64,000 nucleotides of DNA from contig JAFPZD010000095.1 of assembly GCA_017417465.1 (NCBI GenBank), positions 1 through 64,000 of the forward strand. The letters are read 5' to 3'. This DNA is from Prevotella sp. (GTDB lineage: Bacteria > Bacteroidota > Bacteroidia > Bacteroidales > Bacteroidaceae). Position numbers and translations under genes: made by a program. The notes under the pieces are model-generated. The model searched no databases. It was not told the origin of the DNA and saw only the letters and a list, made by a program, of their open reading frames with translations. Every line of letters starts with the position of its first letter. Position 1 is the first letter of the stretch. Of the stretch, positions 28,774-37,750 are shown piece by piece.

Positions 28774-28781
28774 TAATTTTG
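28774..28781 (+). promoter_or_regulatory. Likely -7 element TAATTTTG before the sigma factor gene
   Basis: TAATTTTG matches the Bacteroidota -7 consensus TAnnTTTG. No good TTTG -33 box lies 19-21 bp upstream, so it may be weak or regulated. Confidence 0.45.
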
Positions 28782-28814
28782 CCGCCGAATTACAATAAGC
28801 TAAAACCTACAAGC

Positions 28815-29306
28815 ATGGATTTCGACAAACTCTACACACAGCTGTTCCCGCGTCTGGTGCAAGTGGCATCGGCGTGGATGGCGAGTGAGGAGGCTGAAGA
28901 TCTTGTGCAAGATGTGCTGGTGAAGTTATGGGAACAGCGCGAAAGGCTCTCGTTCGTCAACAATATTGAAACGTATGCTTTTGCCGCCGTTCGTCATAAG
29001 TATTTGGATTACCTCAAGCACAAGACCTACGTTCGTGAGCATCAGCACAGCGTGTGGGCGAACATGAGGCTCGCATGCGATCTGGAGAGTCCCACGCGTG
29101 ATGTGGAGTATCGTGAGCTGTGCAACCGAGTAGAGTGGGCCGTTGGGCAGTTGCCCAAACGCAGCAGAGCGGTGTTCGTCCTGAGTAGATTTGAGGATAA
29201 GACAAACGCAGAGATTGCTATCGAGATGGGCATCTCTGTGAATACTGTGGAGTGCCACATGACGCAGGCACTGCGACGTATGAATTACTATTTGAGAGTA
29301 TCTTAA
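28815..29306 (+). CDS. ECF-type RNA polymerase sigma factor
   Basis: 163 residues from ATG 28815; the in-frame TTG at 28779 overlaps the promoter. Region 2 (FDKLYTQLFPRLVQVASAWM, then AEDLVQDVLVKLWEQ) and region 4 (LPKRSRAVFVLSRFEDKTNA, then EIAIEMGISVNTVECHMTQAL) are clear. ECF factors of this kind often control susC/D loci together with a FecR-like anti-sigma protein. No such gene is next to it, and neither complete SusC in the window shows an obvious N-terminal signalling domain. Its target is unknown; the preceding locus is a candidate. Confidence 0.9.
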   Translation: MDFDKLYTQLFPRLVQVASAWMASEEAEDLVQDVLVKLWEQRERLSFVNNIETYAFAAVRHKYLDYLKHKTYVREHQHSVWANMRLACDLESPTRDVEYRELCNRVEWAVGQLPKRSRAVFVLSRFEDKTNAEIAIEMGISVNTVECHMTQALRRMNYYLRVS

Positions 29307-29308
29307 TC

Positions 29309-29341
29309 AAGGAGTAAGGAGTAATAAAGGAGTAAGAGTAA
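29309..29341 (+). repeat. Short AAGGAGT repeat
   Basis: AAGGAGT twice in tandem, then imperfect copies, in the gap between the sigma factor and SGNH hydrolase genes. Confidence 0.7.
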
Positions 29342-29359
29342 ATGATAATTTTAGTCGAT

Positions 29360-30772
29360 ATGAAAAAGAAAACCTTCAATCTTCAGTCTTCAGTCTTCAG
29401 CTTTATCTTAGTTTTGGCTGGCTTGTTCGTTGCGTCCAGCGCAATGGCCCAGCAGGTGGCTCCCTTCAAGAAAGGCGATCGCGTGTGCTTCGTTGGCAAC
29501 AGTATTACCGATGGTGGACACTACCACTCATACATCTGGCTCTATTACATGACCCACTTCCCCTTCGAAGAGATGTGGATGGCCAACTGCGGCGTGGGAG
29601 GCGACACCAGCCTGGAAATCCTGAACCGTCTGGATGGCGACGTCTTTGCAAAGCGTCCAAACGTCATCACCCTGACTTTCGGCATGAACGATAGCGGCTA
29701 CTTCGAGTACAACGGCGATGAGCCAGAGAAGTTTGCTGCTGAGAAACTGGCTTTGGCACAGAAAAACTTCAGTGAGATTGAGAAGCGCCTGAAAGGCCGT
29801 CCTGAGACGCGCATGATTATGATCGGCACTTCGCCCTACGACCAGACGTCGACCTTCAACGACAACATCTTCCGCAACAAGAACAACACCATCGGTAAGA
29901 TTGTCGACTTCCAGAAGGAGGCCGCCAAGACCAACGGCTGGGAGTTCGTAGACTTCTGGGCTCCAATGAACAAGATCAACGAGGAACAGCAGGCCATTGA
30001 CCCCACCTACACCATCTGTGGCAACGACCGCATCCATCCTGACAACGACGGACACCTCGTCATGGCCTACCTCTTCCTGAAGGCACAAGGCATGGCCGGC
30101 AAGAAGGTGGCCGACGTCGAGGTGAACGCCAAGAGCAAAAAGGTGGTGAAGAGCGAGAACTGCGAAATCACCAACGTCGAGAACCGCAGCGGTGTGCTGA
30201 CCTTCGACTATCTGGCCCACTCGTTGCCCTTCCCCCTCGACACCATTCCTCGCGGCTGGGAATACCGTCGCCAGCAGGCTGCTGCCCTGAAAGTCATTCC
30301 TCAGTTCATGGACGAGATGGACAACGAAGCCTTCTGTGTCACTGGCCTGAAAGGACAGTACCAGTTGCTCATCGACGGACAGCTCATCGACACATTCACC
30401 GCCGACCAGCTCTCGGCAGGCATCAACCTGGCCTGCTATCGACACACGCCACAGTATGTGCAGGCCAAGACCATCATGGAGCTTAACGAGAACCGTTGGG
30501 AGATTGAGCGCCAGTTCCGCGACTACGCCTGGTTGCAGTACAACTTCTTCATGAAGAAAGGCATGCTCGACCAAAACGACGAGCAGGCAGCACGAACCTT
30601 CCGCGCCGGACAGGACGACGGTTGGGTGGCTGCCAAGCGTGGCCTCTACGACAAGATGATTCACAAGGAGGTGCGTGACATGCACATCCGTCAGATGGAC
30701 ATGATTGTCGAGCGCATCTATCAGATTAACAAGCCTCAGGTGCGCAAGATTACCCTCACGCCCGTAAAATAA
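29360..30772 (+). CDS. Exported SGNH/GDSL hydrolase
   Basis: 470 residues; signal peptide ends at AMA-QQ. SGNH blocks: GNSITDGG with nucleophile Ser48, GVGGDT at 78-83, GMND at 108-111, and GNDRIHPD with Asp223 and His226. Members are esterases, often removing acetyl groups from glycans. The C-terminal ~230 residues are an extra domain not assigned here. The signal peptide contains FNLQSSVFSF, encoded by a CTTCAGT heptamer repeat. The ATG at 29342 would add only six residues; 29360 fits the signal better. Confidence 0.82.
   Translation: MKKKTFNLQSSVFSFILVLAGLFVASSAMAQQVAPFKKGDRVCFVGNSITDGGHYHSYIWLYYMTHFPFEEMWMANCGVGGDTSLEILNRLDGDVFAKRPNVITLTFGMNDSGYFEYNGDEPEKFAAEKLALAQKNFSEIEKRLKGRPETRMIMIGTSPYDQTSTFNDNIFRNKNNTIGKIVDFQKEAAKTNGWEFVDFWAPMNKINEEQQAIDPTYTICGNDRIHPDNDGHLVMAYLFLKAQGMAGKKVADVEVNAKSKKVVKSENCEITNVENRSGVLTFDYLAHSLPFPLDTIPRGWEYRRQQAAALKVIPQFMDEMDNEAFCVTGLKGQYQLLIDGQLIDTFTADQLSAGINLACYRHTPQYVQAKTIMELNENRWEIERQFRDYAWLQYNFFMKKGMLDQNDEQAARTFRAGQDDGWVAAKRGLYDKMIHKEVRDMHIRQMDMIVERIYQINKPQVRKITLTPVK
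29373..29401 (+). repeat. Heptamer repeat in a signal peptide (CTTCAGT)
   Basis: CTTCAAT, CTTCAGT, CTTCAGT, CTTCAGC in tandem, spanning the n/h boundary of the SGNH hydrolase signal peptide. Confidence 0.8.
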
Positions 30773-30780
30773 AGGCCGCG

Positions 30781-30872
30781 TTATCCCGTTTTAACGTTAA
30801 TCCCGTTTTAACGTTATAACGATATAACGTAATAACGTTATAACGAAATAACGAAAATAACGAAACCGCGAA
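30781..30872 (+). repeat. Octamer-like array NNATAACG
   Basis: Two copies of TAACGTTAATCCCGTTT-like sequence, then about eight units of ATAACGTT/ATAACGAA. It fills the gap between the SGNH hydrolase and esterase genes, with a unit not shared by neighbouring arrays. Confidence 0.85.
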
Positions 30873-30893
30873 ACAACAAAAAACAGAAGAATT

Positions 30894-31700
30894 ATGGTAA
30901 GAAGATTGTTTCTCTTCCTCCTTGGCCTGACCGCCGTGATGGCGGCTCAGGCTGGGAGTGTGGTCGACGAGCGTGTCTATAGCAACGCTATGGGCCGCGA
31001 CGTCGAGGTGACCGTCGTGCTGCCAACCGCCGCAGAGGGTCCTTTCCCCGTCGTCTACCTGCTGCACGGGGCTTACGGCCATGAGCGCTCATGGCTCGAG
31101 ATAAGGCCCGACCTGCCTGAGGTCGCCGACCGCGAGGGACTCATCTTCGTTACCCCAAGGGCATACAACACATGGTACTTCGACAGTCCGCTGAACCCCA
31201 GCGTGCGCTACGAGACCTTCCTCGCCGACGAGCTCGTCAGCTTCATCGACAGCCACTATTCCACCATTGCCAGTCGTAACGGACGAGCCATCACGGGCCT
31301 GAGCATGGGTGGCCACGGCGCTATGCACACGGCCATGCGCCATCCCGACGTCTTCGGGGCCGTGGGAAGCACCAGCGGCGGAGTCGACTTCCGCCCGTTC
31401 CCGCAGAACTGGGACATCAAGGAGGTGCTCGGCGAAATGGCTGCCAATAAGCAGACGTGGGACGACCATGTCGTCGTCAACCTCATACAGAACATCGAGA
31501 ACCGTCAACTCGCCATCATCTTCGACTGCGGCGAGAGCGACTTCTTCCTCGAAGTGAACAAAGAACTACACCAGCGGCTGCTTGGACGAGGTATCGAACA
31601 CGACTTCATTCAGCGCCCCGGTGCCCACGATAGCAACTACTGGGCGAACGCCATCGACTATCAGTTGCTGTTCTTTAAAAAATATTTCTCGAAACAATAA
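30894..31700 (+). CDS. Exported alpha/beta-hydrolase esterase (esterase D/CE1-like)
   Basis: 268 residues, signal peptide to AAQA-G. FPVVYLLHGAYG, then GLSMGGHGAM with nucleophile Ser137, Asp216 in CGESDFF and His245 in PGAHDSNYW form the triad. The family includes feruloyl/acetyl esterases and S-formylglutathione hydrolase-like enzymes. The signal peptide and the SGNH hydrolase next to it suggest removal of ester groups from polysaccharide. Confidence 0.82.
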   Translation: MVRRLFLFLLGLTAVMAAQAGSVVDERVYSNAMGRDVEVTVVLPTAAEGPFPVVYLLHGAYGHERSWLEIRPDLPEVADREGLIFVTPRAYNTWYFDSPLNPSVRYETFLADELVSFIDSHYSTIASRNGRAITGLSMGGHGAMHTAMRHPDVFGAVGSTSGGVDFRPFPQNWDIKEVLGEMAANKQTWDDHVVVNLIQNIENRQLAIIFDCGESDFFLEVNKELHQRLLGRGIEHDFIQRPGAHDSNYWANAIDYQLLFFKKYFSKQ

Positions 31701-31719
31701 AACAAAAAGAGAGCAGACT

Positions 31720-33816
31720 ATGATGCGTAAGGGTGTAATTGGTAGCGTGCTCGTCGCCGCTGCAGCCGTTGCATGGCTCTGTGTGTCGTGCTATAAGATT
31801 ACGTTTATTAAGCAGGAGCACACGATCATCAAGGGCAATGTGTTCAACGGAAAGATGGTGGTGAAGTCCACCGGTAACACCGCCGGAGGCGTCTACCATG
31901 TCTATGGCCTCTTCGGCATCAGAGTACCAATAGGGTGGGAGGTCGACGGCAAGATCGTGATGACGCAGGTGGCCAAGCCTACCACCGACACGGGCGACCC
32001 CGACTACAACCGTGACATCAAGCGGACGCTGGTGCCATGTCCCGAATACACTGACATGCTCAACCGCGACTATCCGCGCAAGGGCTACACATGGCTCGGC
32101 TATGTCACCGACAGCGATTTCAAGACGTTGCTCAGCGGCGAAGACCCTGACAAGCGTGTCGACAGCATCTACGTCTCCTACGACATCGCTACCAGCTACG
32201 ACCATACGGGCATCTACTACCTCGACTATATCGCTGGCCAGATCGACCACGACAAGCTCGACCAGGTGGCCACCGCCGATCGCGACTGGACGACACGCGT
32301 CGCTACGTTCTCGGGCGACCACATCAACAACGTCTACTTCACTGATACGAGCATCAAGGTGACCAACACCGATGGCACGATGGACGAGTTGGGCGATGAG
32401 CTCTGGGCCATGCCCGAAGAGTGGGAGCTGGAAGCCATGCCCAGCTCAACCTACCAAGGGACGGCGCGTGCCTTCAAAGACCTTAAGTACAACAAGCTCT
32501 TCACCCGTTCGCGCGGCTGGAACGGTGGCGATGGCGTGCTCACCGTAGGCCTGCCCAACGGCGATGTCTTTTGGACGTTCAACGATAGCTTCTATGGTGT
32601 GGTCAACCCAAGCAACCGCTCGCGTGGCAGCTGCAGCTTCCCACGCAACAGCATCATGGTGCAAAAGTGCCGCGACGGCGTGCTTGGCGAGACGCCCGAG
32701 GATTTGGTATGGCTCGCCGACTACGTCAACTGGACGCACGCTAGCGGCGACCGCTATTTCCATGCCCGTACGCACCTGCGCCACCCTGGTGGCGAGAAGA
32801 CCGACGCTGAGATTGCAAAGGGCGATATCGATCAGGGCAAGGTCTACTGGTCGGGCGACGGCACCGTCTACAACGGCAAGCTGCAGATGATTTGGGTGGG
32901 CGTACAGTCGTCTGAGTTGCTCAACCTCGACGCAGCACTGTGTACCTACAGCCTCGAGGGCAACGAGCCTGAGGGCTACTACCTCAGCACCATTCCCGAC
33001 TATCTGCCCCACGAAGGCGACTACCTCTACCGCGAAGACCACACCCCCAACAAGCAGATTGGCCCTTGTGCCTACGGCTCAACCCTCTTCGAGGCTGAGG
33101 ACGGCCATACATACCTCTACGCCGTGGAGAACTCGACCACCGTGGTGGCTCGCACTGCCACGCACGACCTCTACAGCCCGTGGCAATACTACGTCAAGGA
33201 CGCCAGCGGCAATTGGACGTGGCAGGACAACTATCCCACGGAGAACGAGCGTCGCCGCTCAAGCATCATGACGTCGAGCAGCTGGGGCATCATGCTGCCC
33301 TGGGTGTTCAAGCAGGGCGACTGGTACTTCATGACCTCGCAGGCACCCATCTTCTCGCCCGAAGTCTACATTTATCGCTCGAAGTCGCCCTACGGTCCCT
33401 TTGACGACCGCAAGCTGTTGTTCCGCTTGCCCGACCATCTCGACAAGATGGGACCGCAGCAGTACCACTGGCTCTACATGGTCAACCTGCATCCCGCACT
33501 CTCGCGTCAGGGCGAACTGGTGTTCTCGACAAACAGCGATACCGAAGACTTCTGGGATAACTTCAATGCGCTGGGCTCAGCTGATTACTACCGGCCGTTC
33601 TTCTATCGCGTCTTCGACTGGCAGAAGGTCTACGACGACCTTAACACCGAAGGCATCGATGCCCCTCGCAGTTTGCCTCGCCCTACAAGGGCCGCTGACA
33701 ATGCCTACTACGACCTTCAGGGCCGCCGCATGACGCATTCTCCATCCTCAATTCTCAATGCTCAATTAAAGAAAGGTGTCTACGTTCATGCCGGCAAGAA
33801 GGTCGTCGTGAAGTAG
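31720..33816 (+). CDS. Exported DUF4185/DUF5005-like protein with C-terminal sorting-type tail
   Basis: About 698 residues starting MMRKGVIGSVLVAAAAVAW with a lipobox-like CVSC. The central part (GDVFWTFNDSFYG, GEKTDAEIAKGDIDQGKVYW, MTSQAPIFSPEVYIYRSKSP) resembles beta-propeller proteins grouped as DUF4185 or DUF5005; the catalytic role is unknown. It ends in YYDLQGRRM…KKGVYVHAGKKVVVK, a C-terminal tail common in exported Prevotella proteins. That tail is split by SSILNAQL, encoded by a heptamer repeat. An in-frame upstream ATG at 31582 lies inside the esterase gene and is rejected. Confidence 0.7.
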   Translation: MMRKGVIGSVLVAAAAVAWLCVSCYKITFIKQEHTIIKGNVFNGKMVVKSTGNTAGGVYHVYGLFGIRVPIGWEVDGKIVMTQVAKPTTDTGDPDYNRDIKRTLVPCPEYTDMLNRDYPRKGYTWLGYVTDSDFKTLLSGEDPDKRVDSIYVSYDIATSYDHTGIYYLDYIAGQIDHDKLDQVATADRDWTTRVATFSGDHINNVYFTDTSIKVTNTDGTMDELGDELWAMPEEWELEAMPSSTYQGTARAFKDLKYNKLFTRSRGWNGGDGVLTVGLPNGDVFWTFNDSFYGVVNPSNRSRGSCSFPRNSIMVQKCRDGVLGETPEDLVWLADYVNWTHASGDRYFHARTHLRHPGGEKTDAEIAKGDIDQGKVYWSGDGTVYNGKLQMIWVGVQSSELLNLDAALCTYSLEGNEPEGYYLSTIPDYLPHEGDYLYREDHTPNKQIGPCAYGSTLFEAEDGHTYLYAVENSTTVVARTATHDLYSPWQYYVKDASGNWTWQDNYPTENERRRSSIMTSSSWGIMLPWVFKQGDWYFMTSQAPIFSPEVYIYRSKSPYGPFDDRKLLFRLPDHLDKMGPQQYHWLYMVNLHPALSRQGELVFSTNSDTEDFWDNFNALGSADYYRPFFYRVFDWQKVYDDLNTEGIDAPRSLPRPTRAADNAYYDLQGRRMTHSPSSILNAQLKKGVYVHAGKKVVVK
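33736..33767 (+). repeat. Heptamer repeat in the C-terminal tail
   Basis: CTCCATC, CTCAATT, CTCAATG, CTCAATT in frame between the DLQGRRM motif and the KKGVYVHAGKK tail. Confidence 0.85.
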
Positions 33817-33853
33817 TTGAAATGGTGTTGAAACTTTTTTTAAGGCTTATCGC

Positions 33854-33884
33854 TTGCGTAATCCATAAAGATTTCGTATTTTTG
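33854..33884 (+). promoter_or_regulatory. hflX promoter
   Basis: TTG at 33854-33856 and TATTTTTG at 33877-33884 with 20 bp between: a good match to the Bacteroidota promoter. The hflX ATG is 32 bp downstream. Confidence 0.7.
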
Positions 33885-33915
33885 CACGCGATTATTCACC
33901 ATTAACAACTACTGA

Positions 33916-35238
33916 ATGAAAGAATTTGTCATCTCAGAGGCAAAGGCCGAGACGGCCGTGCTGGTGGGACTGATTACGAAAGAGCAAGACGAAGCCAAAA
34001 CAAAAGAGTACCTGGACGAGCTGGAATTCCTCGCCGACACGGCGGGGGCACGCACCGTGAAGCGCTTTACGCAGAGGGTGGGTGGCCCCAGTCAGGTGAC
34101 TTATGTCGGTAGCGGAAAGCTGCAAGAGATTAAGCAATACATCAAGGATTGTCAGGACGCTGCCGACGAGGCTGCCCATAACGCTGAATCCATTCTCAAT
34201 TCTCAATTGTCAACTGACACGCGCGAGCTGCCCCAGCCCGTAGGCATGGTCATCTTCGACGATGAGCTGTCGGCCAAGCAGATTCGAAACATTGAGAAGG
34301 AGCTGCAGGTGAAAATTCTCGACCGCACGTCACTTATCCTCGACATCTTTGCCATGCGTGCCCAGACGGCAGAAGCAAAGGCACAGGTGGAGCTGGCACA
34401 GCACCGCTACATGCTGCCCCGCCTGCAGCGGCTGTGGACGCATTTGGAACGCCAAGGCGGTGGTTCTGGTTCTGGCGGTGGAAAGGGCTCCGTAGGACTT
34501 CGTGGCCCTGGTGAGACGCAGCTGGAGATGGACCGCCGTATCATCCTTCACCGTATCACCCTGCTGAAGCAGCGCTTGGCCGAGATCGACCAGCAGAAGA
34601 CGACGCAACGCAAGAACCGCGGGCGCCTCATTCGTGTGGCCCTTGTAGGCTACACCAACGTGGGCAAGTCGACGCTGATGAACCTGCTGTCGAAGAGCGA
34701 CGTCTTTGCCGAGGATAAGCTGTTTGCCACACTCGACACGACGGTGCGCAAGGTTACCATTGAGAACCTGCCCTTCCTGCTGGCCGACACTGTGGGCTTC
34801 ATCCGTAAACTGCCCTCCGACCTGGTGGAGTCGTTCAAGAGCACCCTCGACGAGGTGCGCGAGGCCGACTTGCTGGTGCATGTGGTGGATATCTCGCACC
34901 CCGGCTTTGAGGAGCAGATACGCGTGGTGGAGCAGACACTGGCCGACCTTGGCTGTCAGGACACGCCGTCGATGATTGTGTTCAACAAGACCGATGCCTA
35001 CACCTGGACACCGAAGGAGCCCGACGACCTGACGCCATCTACCCGCGAGAATGTCTCGCTCGAAGAACTGAAGCGCACGTGGATGGCCAAAATGCACGAC
35101 GACTGCATTTTTATTTCTGCCCGCCAGCGGGACAATATCGATGAGCTTCGGACGTTATTATATAATAAGGTACGCGAACTCCATGTGCAAAAGTACCCGT
35201 ATAACGACTTCCTCTATCCAGTAGTCGAAGCTGAGTAG
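33916..35238 (+). CDS. hflX: GTPase HflX
   Basis: 440 residues. HflX binds ribosomes and rescues or splits stalled ones. The N-terminal HflX domain has VGSGKLQEI (64-72) and IFDDELSAKQIRNIEK; a Gly-rich linker at 181-195 is followed by GPGETQLEMDRR. The G domain has G1 GYTNVGKST (245-253), switch II DTVGFIRKLP and NKTD. Residues ~91-99 (ESILNSQLS) come from a heptamer repeat inside the N-terminal domain, just before the IFDDEL block. The gene has its own promoter. Confidence 0.95.
   Translation: MKEFVISEAKAETAVLVGLITKEQDEAKTKEYLDELEFLADTAGARTVKRFTQRVGGPSQVTYVGSGKLQEIKQYIKDCQDAADEAAHNAESILNSQLSTDTRELPQPVGMVIFDDELSAKQIRNIEKELQVKILDRTSLILDIFAMRAQTAEAKAQVELAQHRYMLPRLQRLWTHLERQGGGSGSGGGKGSVGLRGPGETQLEMDRRIILHRITLLKQRLAEIDQQKTTQRKNRGRLIRVALVGYTNVGKSTLMNLLSKSDVFAEDKLFATLDTTVRKVTIENLPFLLADTVGFIRKLPSDLVESFKSTLDEVREADLLVHVVDISHPGFEEQIRVVEQTLADLGCQDTPSMIVFNKTDAYTWTPKEPDDLTPSTRENVSLEELKRTWMAKMHDDCIFISARQRDNIDELRTLLYNKVRELHVQKYPYNDFLYPVVEAE
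34190..34214 (+). repeat. Heptamer repeat inside hflX
   Basis: CTCAATT twice with flanking degenerate copies, in frame, in the linker of the HflX N-terminal domain. It is the same unit as at 1-102. Confidence 0.85.
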
Positions 35239-35239
35239 A

Positions 35240-35319
35240 AGAGGAGTAATTGAGGAGTTAGGGGGAGTAAATTGAGGAGTTAGGGGGAGTTAAAGGGGAG
35301 TTAGGGGGAGTTAAAGGGA
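35240..35319 (+). repeat. Left array of S23 cassette 1 (GGAGTTAGGG/GGAGTTAAAGG)
   Basis: About seven G-rich units beginning directly after the hflX stop. A higher-order unit is GGAGTTAGGGGGAGTTAAAG. The same sequence occurs inverted on the other side of the S23 gene (35770-35876). Confidence 0.92.
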
Positions 35320-35353
35320 CGGCAGTTTCAAAGAATATAAACGTAACGATAAT

Positions 35354-35731
35354 ATGGGAACATATAGCTTTGAGGACGTTTTAGCGTGGCAAAAAGCGCA
35401 TGCTTTTGTGCTATATGTCTATGAGGTAACCCGCTCTTTTCCTGAGGATGAGCGTTTCGGACTGACGTCCCAGTTCCGCCGGGCGGCAGTTTCGATTGAG
35501 GCAAACATTGCTGAAGGCTATAAGAAATTAAGCAAACAGGACAAGTTGCGGTTCCTGAATATTGCCCAGGGAAGTCTGGAGGAATGTCGCGACTATCTCT
35601 TGCTTGCCCATGATTTGGGCTATTATGGAGCGGATGTGTTCGCACAACTGCACCAAAAAATTGAGAATGCGAGTATGTTTTTAAATTCATATTGCAAAGG
35701 AATCATCAATAACAGCGGTATCAAGGATTAG
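35354..35731 (+). CDS. Four-helix-bundle protein, S23/IVP family (cassette 1)
   Basis: 125 residues, all predicted helical. FEDVLAWQKAHAF and FRRAAVSIEANIAEGY (NIAEG at 51-55) are the family signature. S23-type proteins were first noted in insertions in 23S rRNA genes, and related proteins (Avd) occur in diversity-generating retroelements; their general function is unknown. The gene lies alone between two inverted tandem-repeat arrays, inserted between hflX and the DUF4954 gene. A second, diverged copy is at 37890. Confidence 0.88.
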   Translation: MGTYSFEDVLAWQKAHAFVLYVYEVTRSFPEDERFGLTSQFRRAAVSIEANIAEGYKKLSKQDKLRFLNIAQGSLEECRDYLLLAHDLGYYGADVFAQLHQKIENASMFLNSYCKGIINNSGIKD

Positions 35732-35769
35732 AATACTTGAGGAATGCTTGTGGAAACGTATATTCTATC

Positions 35770-35876
35770 GTCCCCTAACTCCCCCTAACTCCCCTTAACT
35801 CCCCCAAACAACTCCCGAAAAAACTATCGTCCCCTAACTCCCCTTAACTCCTCCTAACTCCCCTTAACTCCCCCAA
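35770..35876 (+). repeat. Right array of S23 cassette 1, inverted (CCCCTAACTCC/CCCTTAACTCC)
   Basis: About eight C-rich units, the reverse complement of the left array, ending 18 bp before the DUF4954 start. Within it, CTATCGTCCCCTAACTCCCC occurs twice as a direct repeat. Confidence 0.92.
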
Positions 35877-35893
35877 AAAACACCCACACAATT

Positions 35894-37747
35894 ATGAGAG
35901 AATACAGACAACTGAGAGAAGATGAAATCCAGATCCTCGAGGCCAACGTATGCTGGGCCGAAGACTGGTCGCGCGTAAAAGTCGCCGAAACGTTCATACC
36001 CTATAACTTCCACCGCGTGATGTTCTATGGCGACATCCGCCTGGGATCGTTCGACAAACAGGTAGAGGTGGCCAAGGGCTTCGTGAAGCACTCGGGCATC
36101 AACGATGCCACGCTGCGCAATGTCTCCGTCGGCAACGACTGCCTCATCGAGAAGGTGGGCAACTTCATCAACAACTACACCATCGGCGACGACTGCTACA
36201 TCTCGAACATCTCGACGATGGAGACCCTCGAGGGGGCCAGCTACGGTGCCGGTTCCACCATCTCCGTGCTCAACGAGATGGGCGATGGCAACGTCACCCT
36301 CTTCCGCGAGCTGAACTCGCAGCTGGCAGCCTTTATGGTGAAGTACAACCGCGACAAAGCTCTGACAGCACGCCTCCAGCAACTCATCGACGACGAGGTG
36401 CGCGTGTCGATGCCCGAGCGTGGCACCATCGGCAACCGTGTGAAGATTGTCAACACCAAGGACATCACCAACACCGTCATCAAGGGCGACTGCGAGATCA
36501 ACGGCGCTGCCCGCCTGGCCGACTGCACCATCCTGAGCTCTGAGGACGCCAGCGTCTACATCGGCACGGGCGTCATCTGCGAGAACTCGATCATCTGCGA
36601 TGGCTGCTCCATCAACAACTCCGTGAAGATGCAGGACTGCTTCGTGGGCGAGGCCTGTCAGATTACCAATGGCTTCACGGCCGAGGCCAGCCTCTTCTTT
36701 GCCAACTCGTTCATGGCCAATGGCGAGGCCTGTGCCGCCTTCTGCGGCCCCTTCTCGGCCAGCCACCACAAGTCGAGCCTGCTCATCGGTGGGCAGTTCT
36801 CGTTCTACAATGCTGGCTCGAACACCAACTTCTCGAACCACGCCTACAAGATGGGACCGCTGCACTACGGCACCCTGGAGCGTGGCTCGAAGACGGCCTC
36901 GGGCAGCTACGTGCTCATGCCTGCCACCATCGGCGCCTTCTCCGTCTGTATGGGTAAGCTGATGCACCATCCCGACACCCGCAACCTGCCGTTCTCCTAC
37001 CTCATAGCCTATGGCGACACGATGTACCTCGTGCCTGGTCGTAACATCACCACCGTCGGCCTCTACCGCGACATCAAGAAGTGGCCCAAGCGTGACAAGC
37101 GTTCGAAGCAGTCGAAGAAGTCGATTATCAACTTCGACTGGCTGTCGCCCTTCACCGTAGGCGAGATTATCGAGGGCATCAAGGTGCTGAAGGACCTGCG
37201 CAACGCCTCCGGCGAGAATGTGACGACCTACAACTTCCACGAGTATGTCATCAACAACTCATCGCTCGTCAAAGGCTTGAAGTACTACGACATCGCCCTG
37301 CGCATCTATATGGGCGCCGTGCTGAAGCGTGCCCAGAAGGAGGGCTTCTTCGGCGTGCCTGACTCCGAGGTGGGCAAAGGTCCCTGGTGCGACCTCTCCG
37401 GCCTCCTGCTCCCTGAGAGCGAGGAGCAGCGGCTGCTCAACGATATCAAGGACGGCACCATCGAGAACATCCAGCAGGTGCTGGCCCGCTTTGAGGAAAT
37501 CAACGACTGCTACAGCGACTACCGCTGGGCATGGTCCTACCAGCTCATCCTCGACTACTACCACCTCGATGAGCTCGACGAACAGGCCTGTGAGCGCATC
37601 CGCGAGGACTATGTCCGTGCCCGCCGTGCCTGGATTGCCGAGATCCGCAAGGACGCCGAGAAGGAGTTCCAGCAGGGCGACGTCGACCAGGAGACGCTCG
37701 ACAGCTTCCTCGAGCAGCTCGACCACGAGGTAGACTACGAAAACTGA
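35894..37747 (+). CDS. DUF4954 family protein
   Basis: 617 residues, no signal peptide. The middle part shows the hexapeptide rhythm of a left-handed beta helix (NVSVGNDCLIEKVGNFINN, YTIGDDCYISNIS, CFVGEACQITNGFTAEASLF), as in nucleotide-sugar acyl- or uridylyltransferase-like proteins. The C-terminus is helical and acidic. DUF4954 proteins are common in Bacteroidota; the reaction is not known to me. The gene is bracketed by the two S23 cassettes. Confidence 0.85.
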   Translation: MREYRQLREDEIQILEANVCWAEDWSRVKVAETFIPYNFHRVMFYGDIRLGSFDKQVEVAKGFVKHSGINDATLRNVSVGNDCLIEKVGNFINNYTIGDDCYISNISTMETLEGASYGAGSTISVLNEMGDGNVTLFRELNSQLAAFMVKYNRDKALTARLQQLIDDEVRVSMPERGTIGNRVKIVNTKDITNTVIKGDCEINGAARLADCTILSSEDASVYIGTGVICENSIICDGCSINNSVKMQDCFVGEACQITNGFTAEASLFFANSFMANGEACAAFCGPFSASHHKSSLLIGGQFSFYNAGSNTNFSNHAYKMGPLHYGTLERGSKTASGSYVLMPATIGAFSVCMGKLMHHPDTRNLPFSYLIAYGDTMYLVPGRNITTVGLYRDIKKWPKRDKRSKQSKKSIINFDWLSPFTVGEIIEGIKVLKDLRNASGENVTTYNFHEYVINNSSLVKGLKYYDIALRIYMGAVLKRAQKEGFFGVPDSEVGKGPWCDLSGLLLPESEEQRLLNDIKDGTIENIQQVLARFEEINDCYSDYRWAWSYQLILDYYHLDELDEQACERIREDYVRARRAWIAEIRKDAEKEFQQGDVDQETLDSFLEQLDHEVDYEN

Positions 37748-37750
37748 TTT

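Noticed and set aside
31582-31719. Upstream extension of the DUF4185-like gene
   Set aside because: It lies inside the esterase gene in another frame; a signal peptide starts at 31720.
35864-37240. Minus-strand frame (458 codons) opposite DUF4954
   Set aside because: The product is rich in Val, Ala, Gly and His as expected for antisense of GC-rich genes; it runs into the repeat array.
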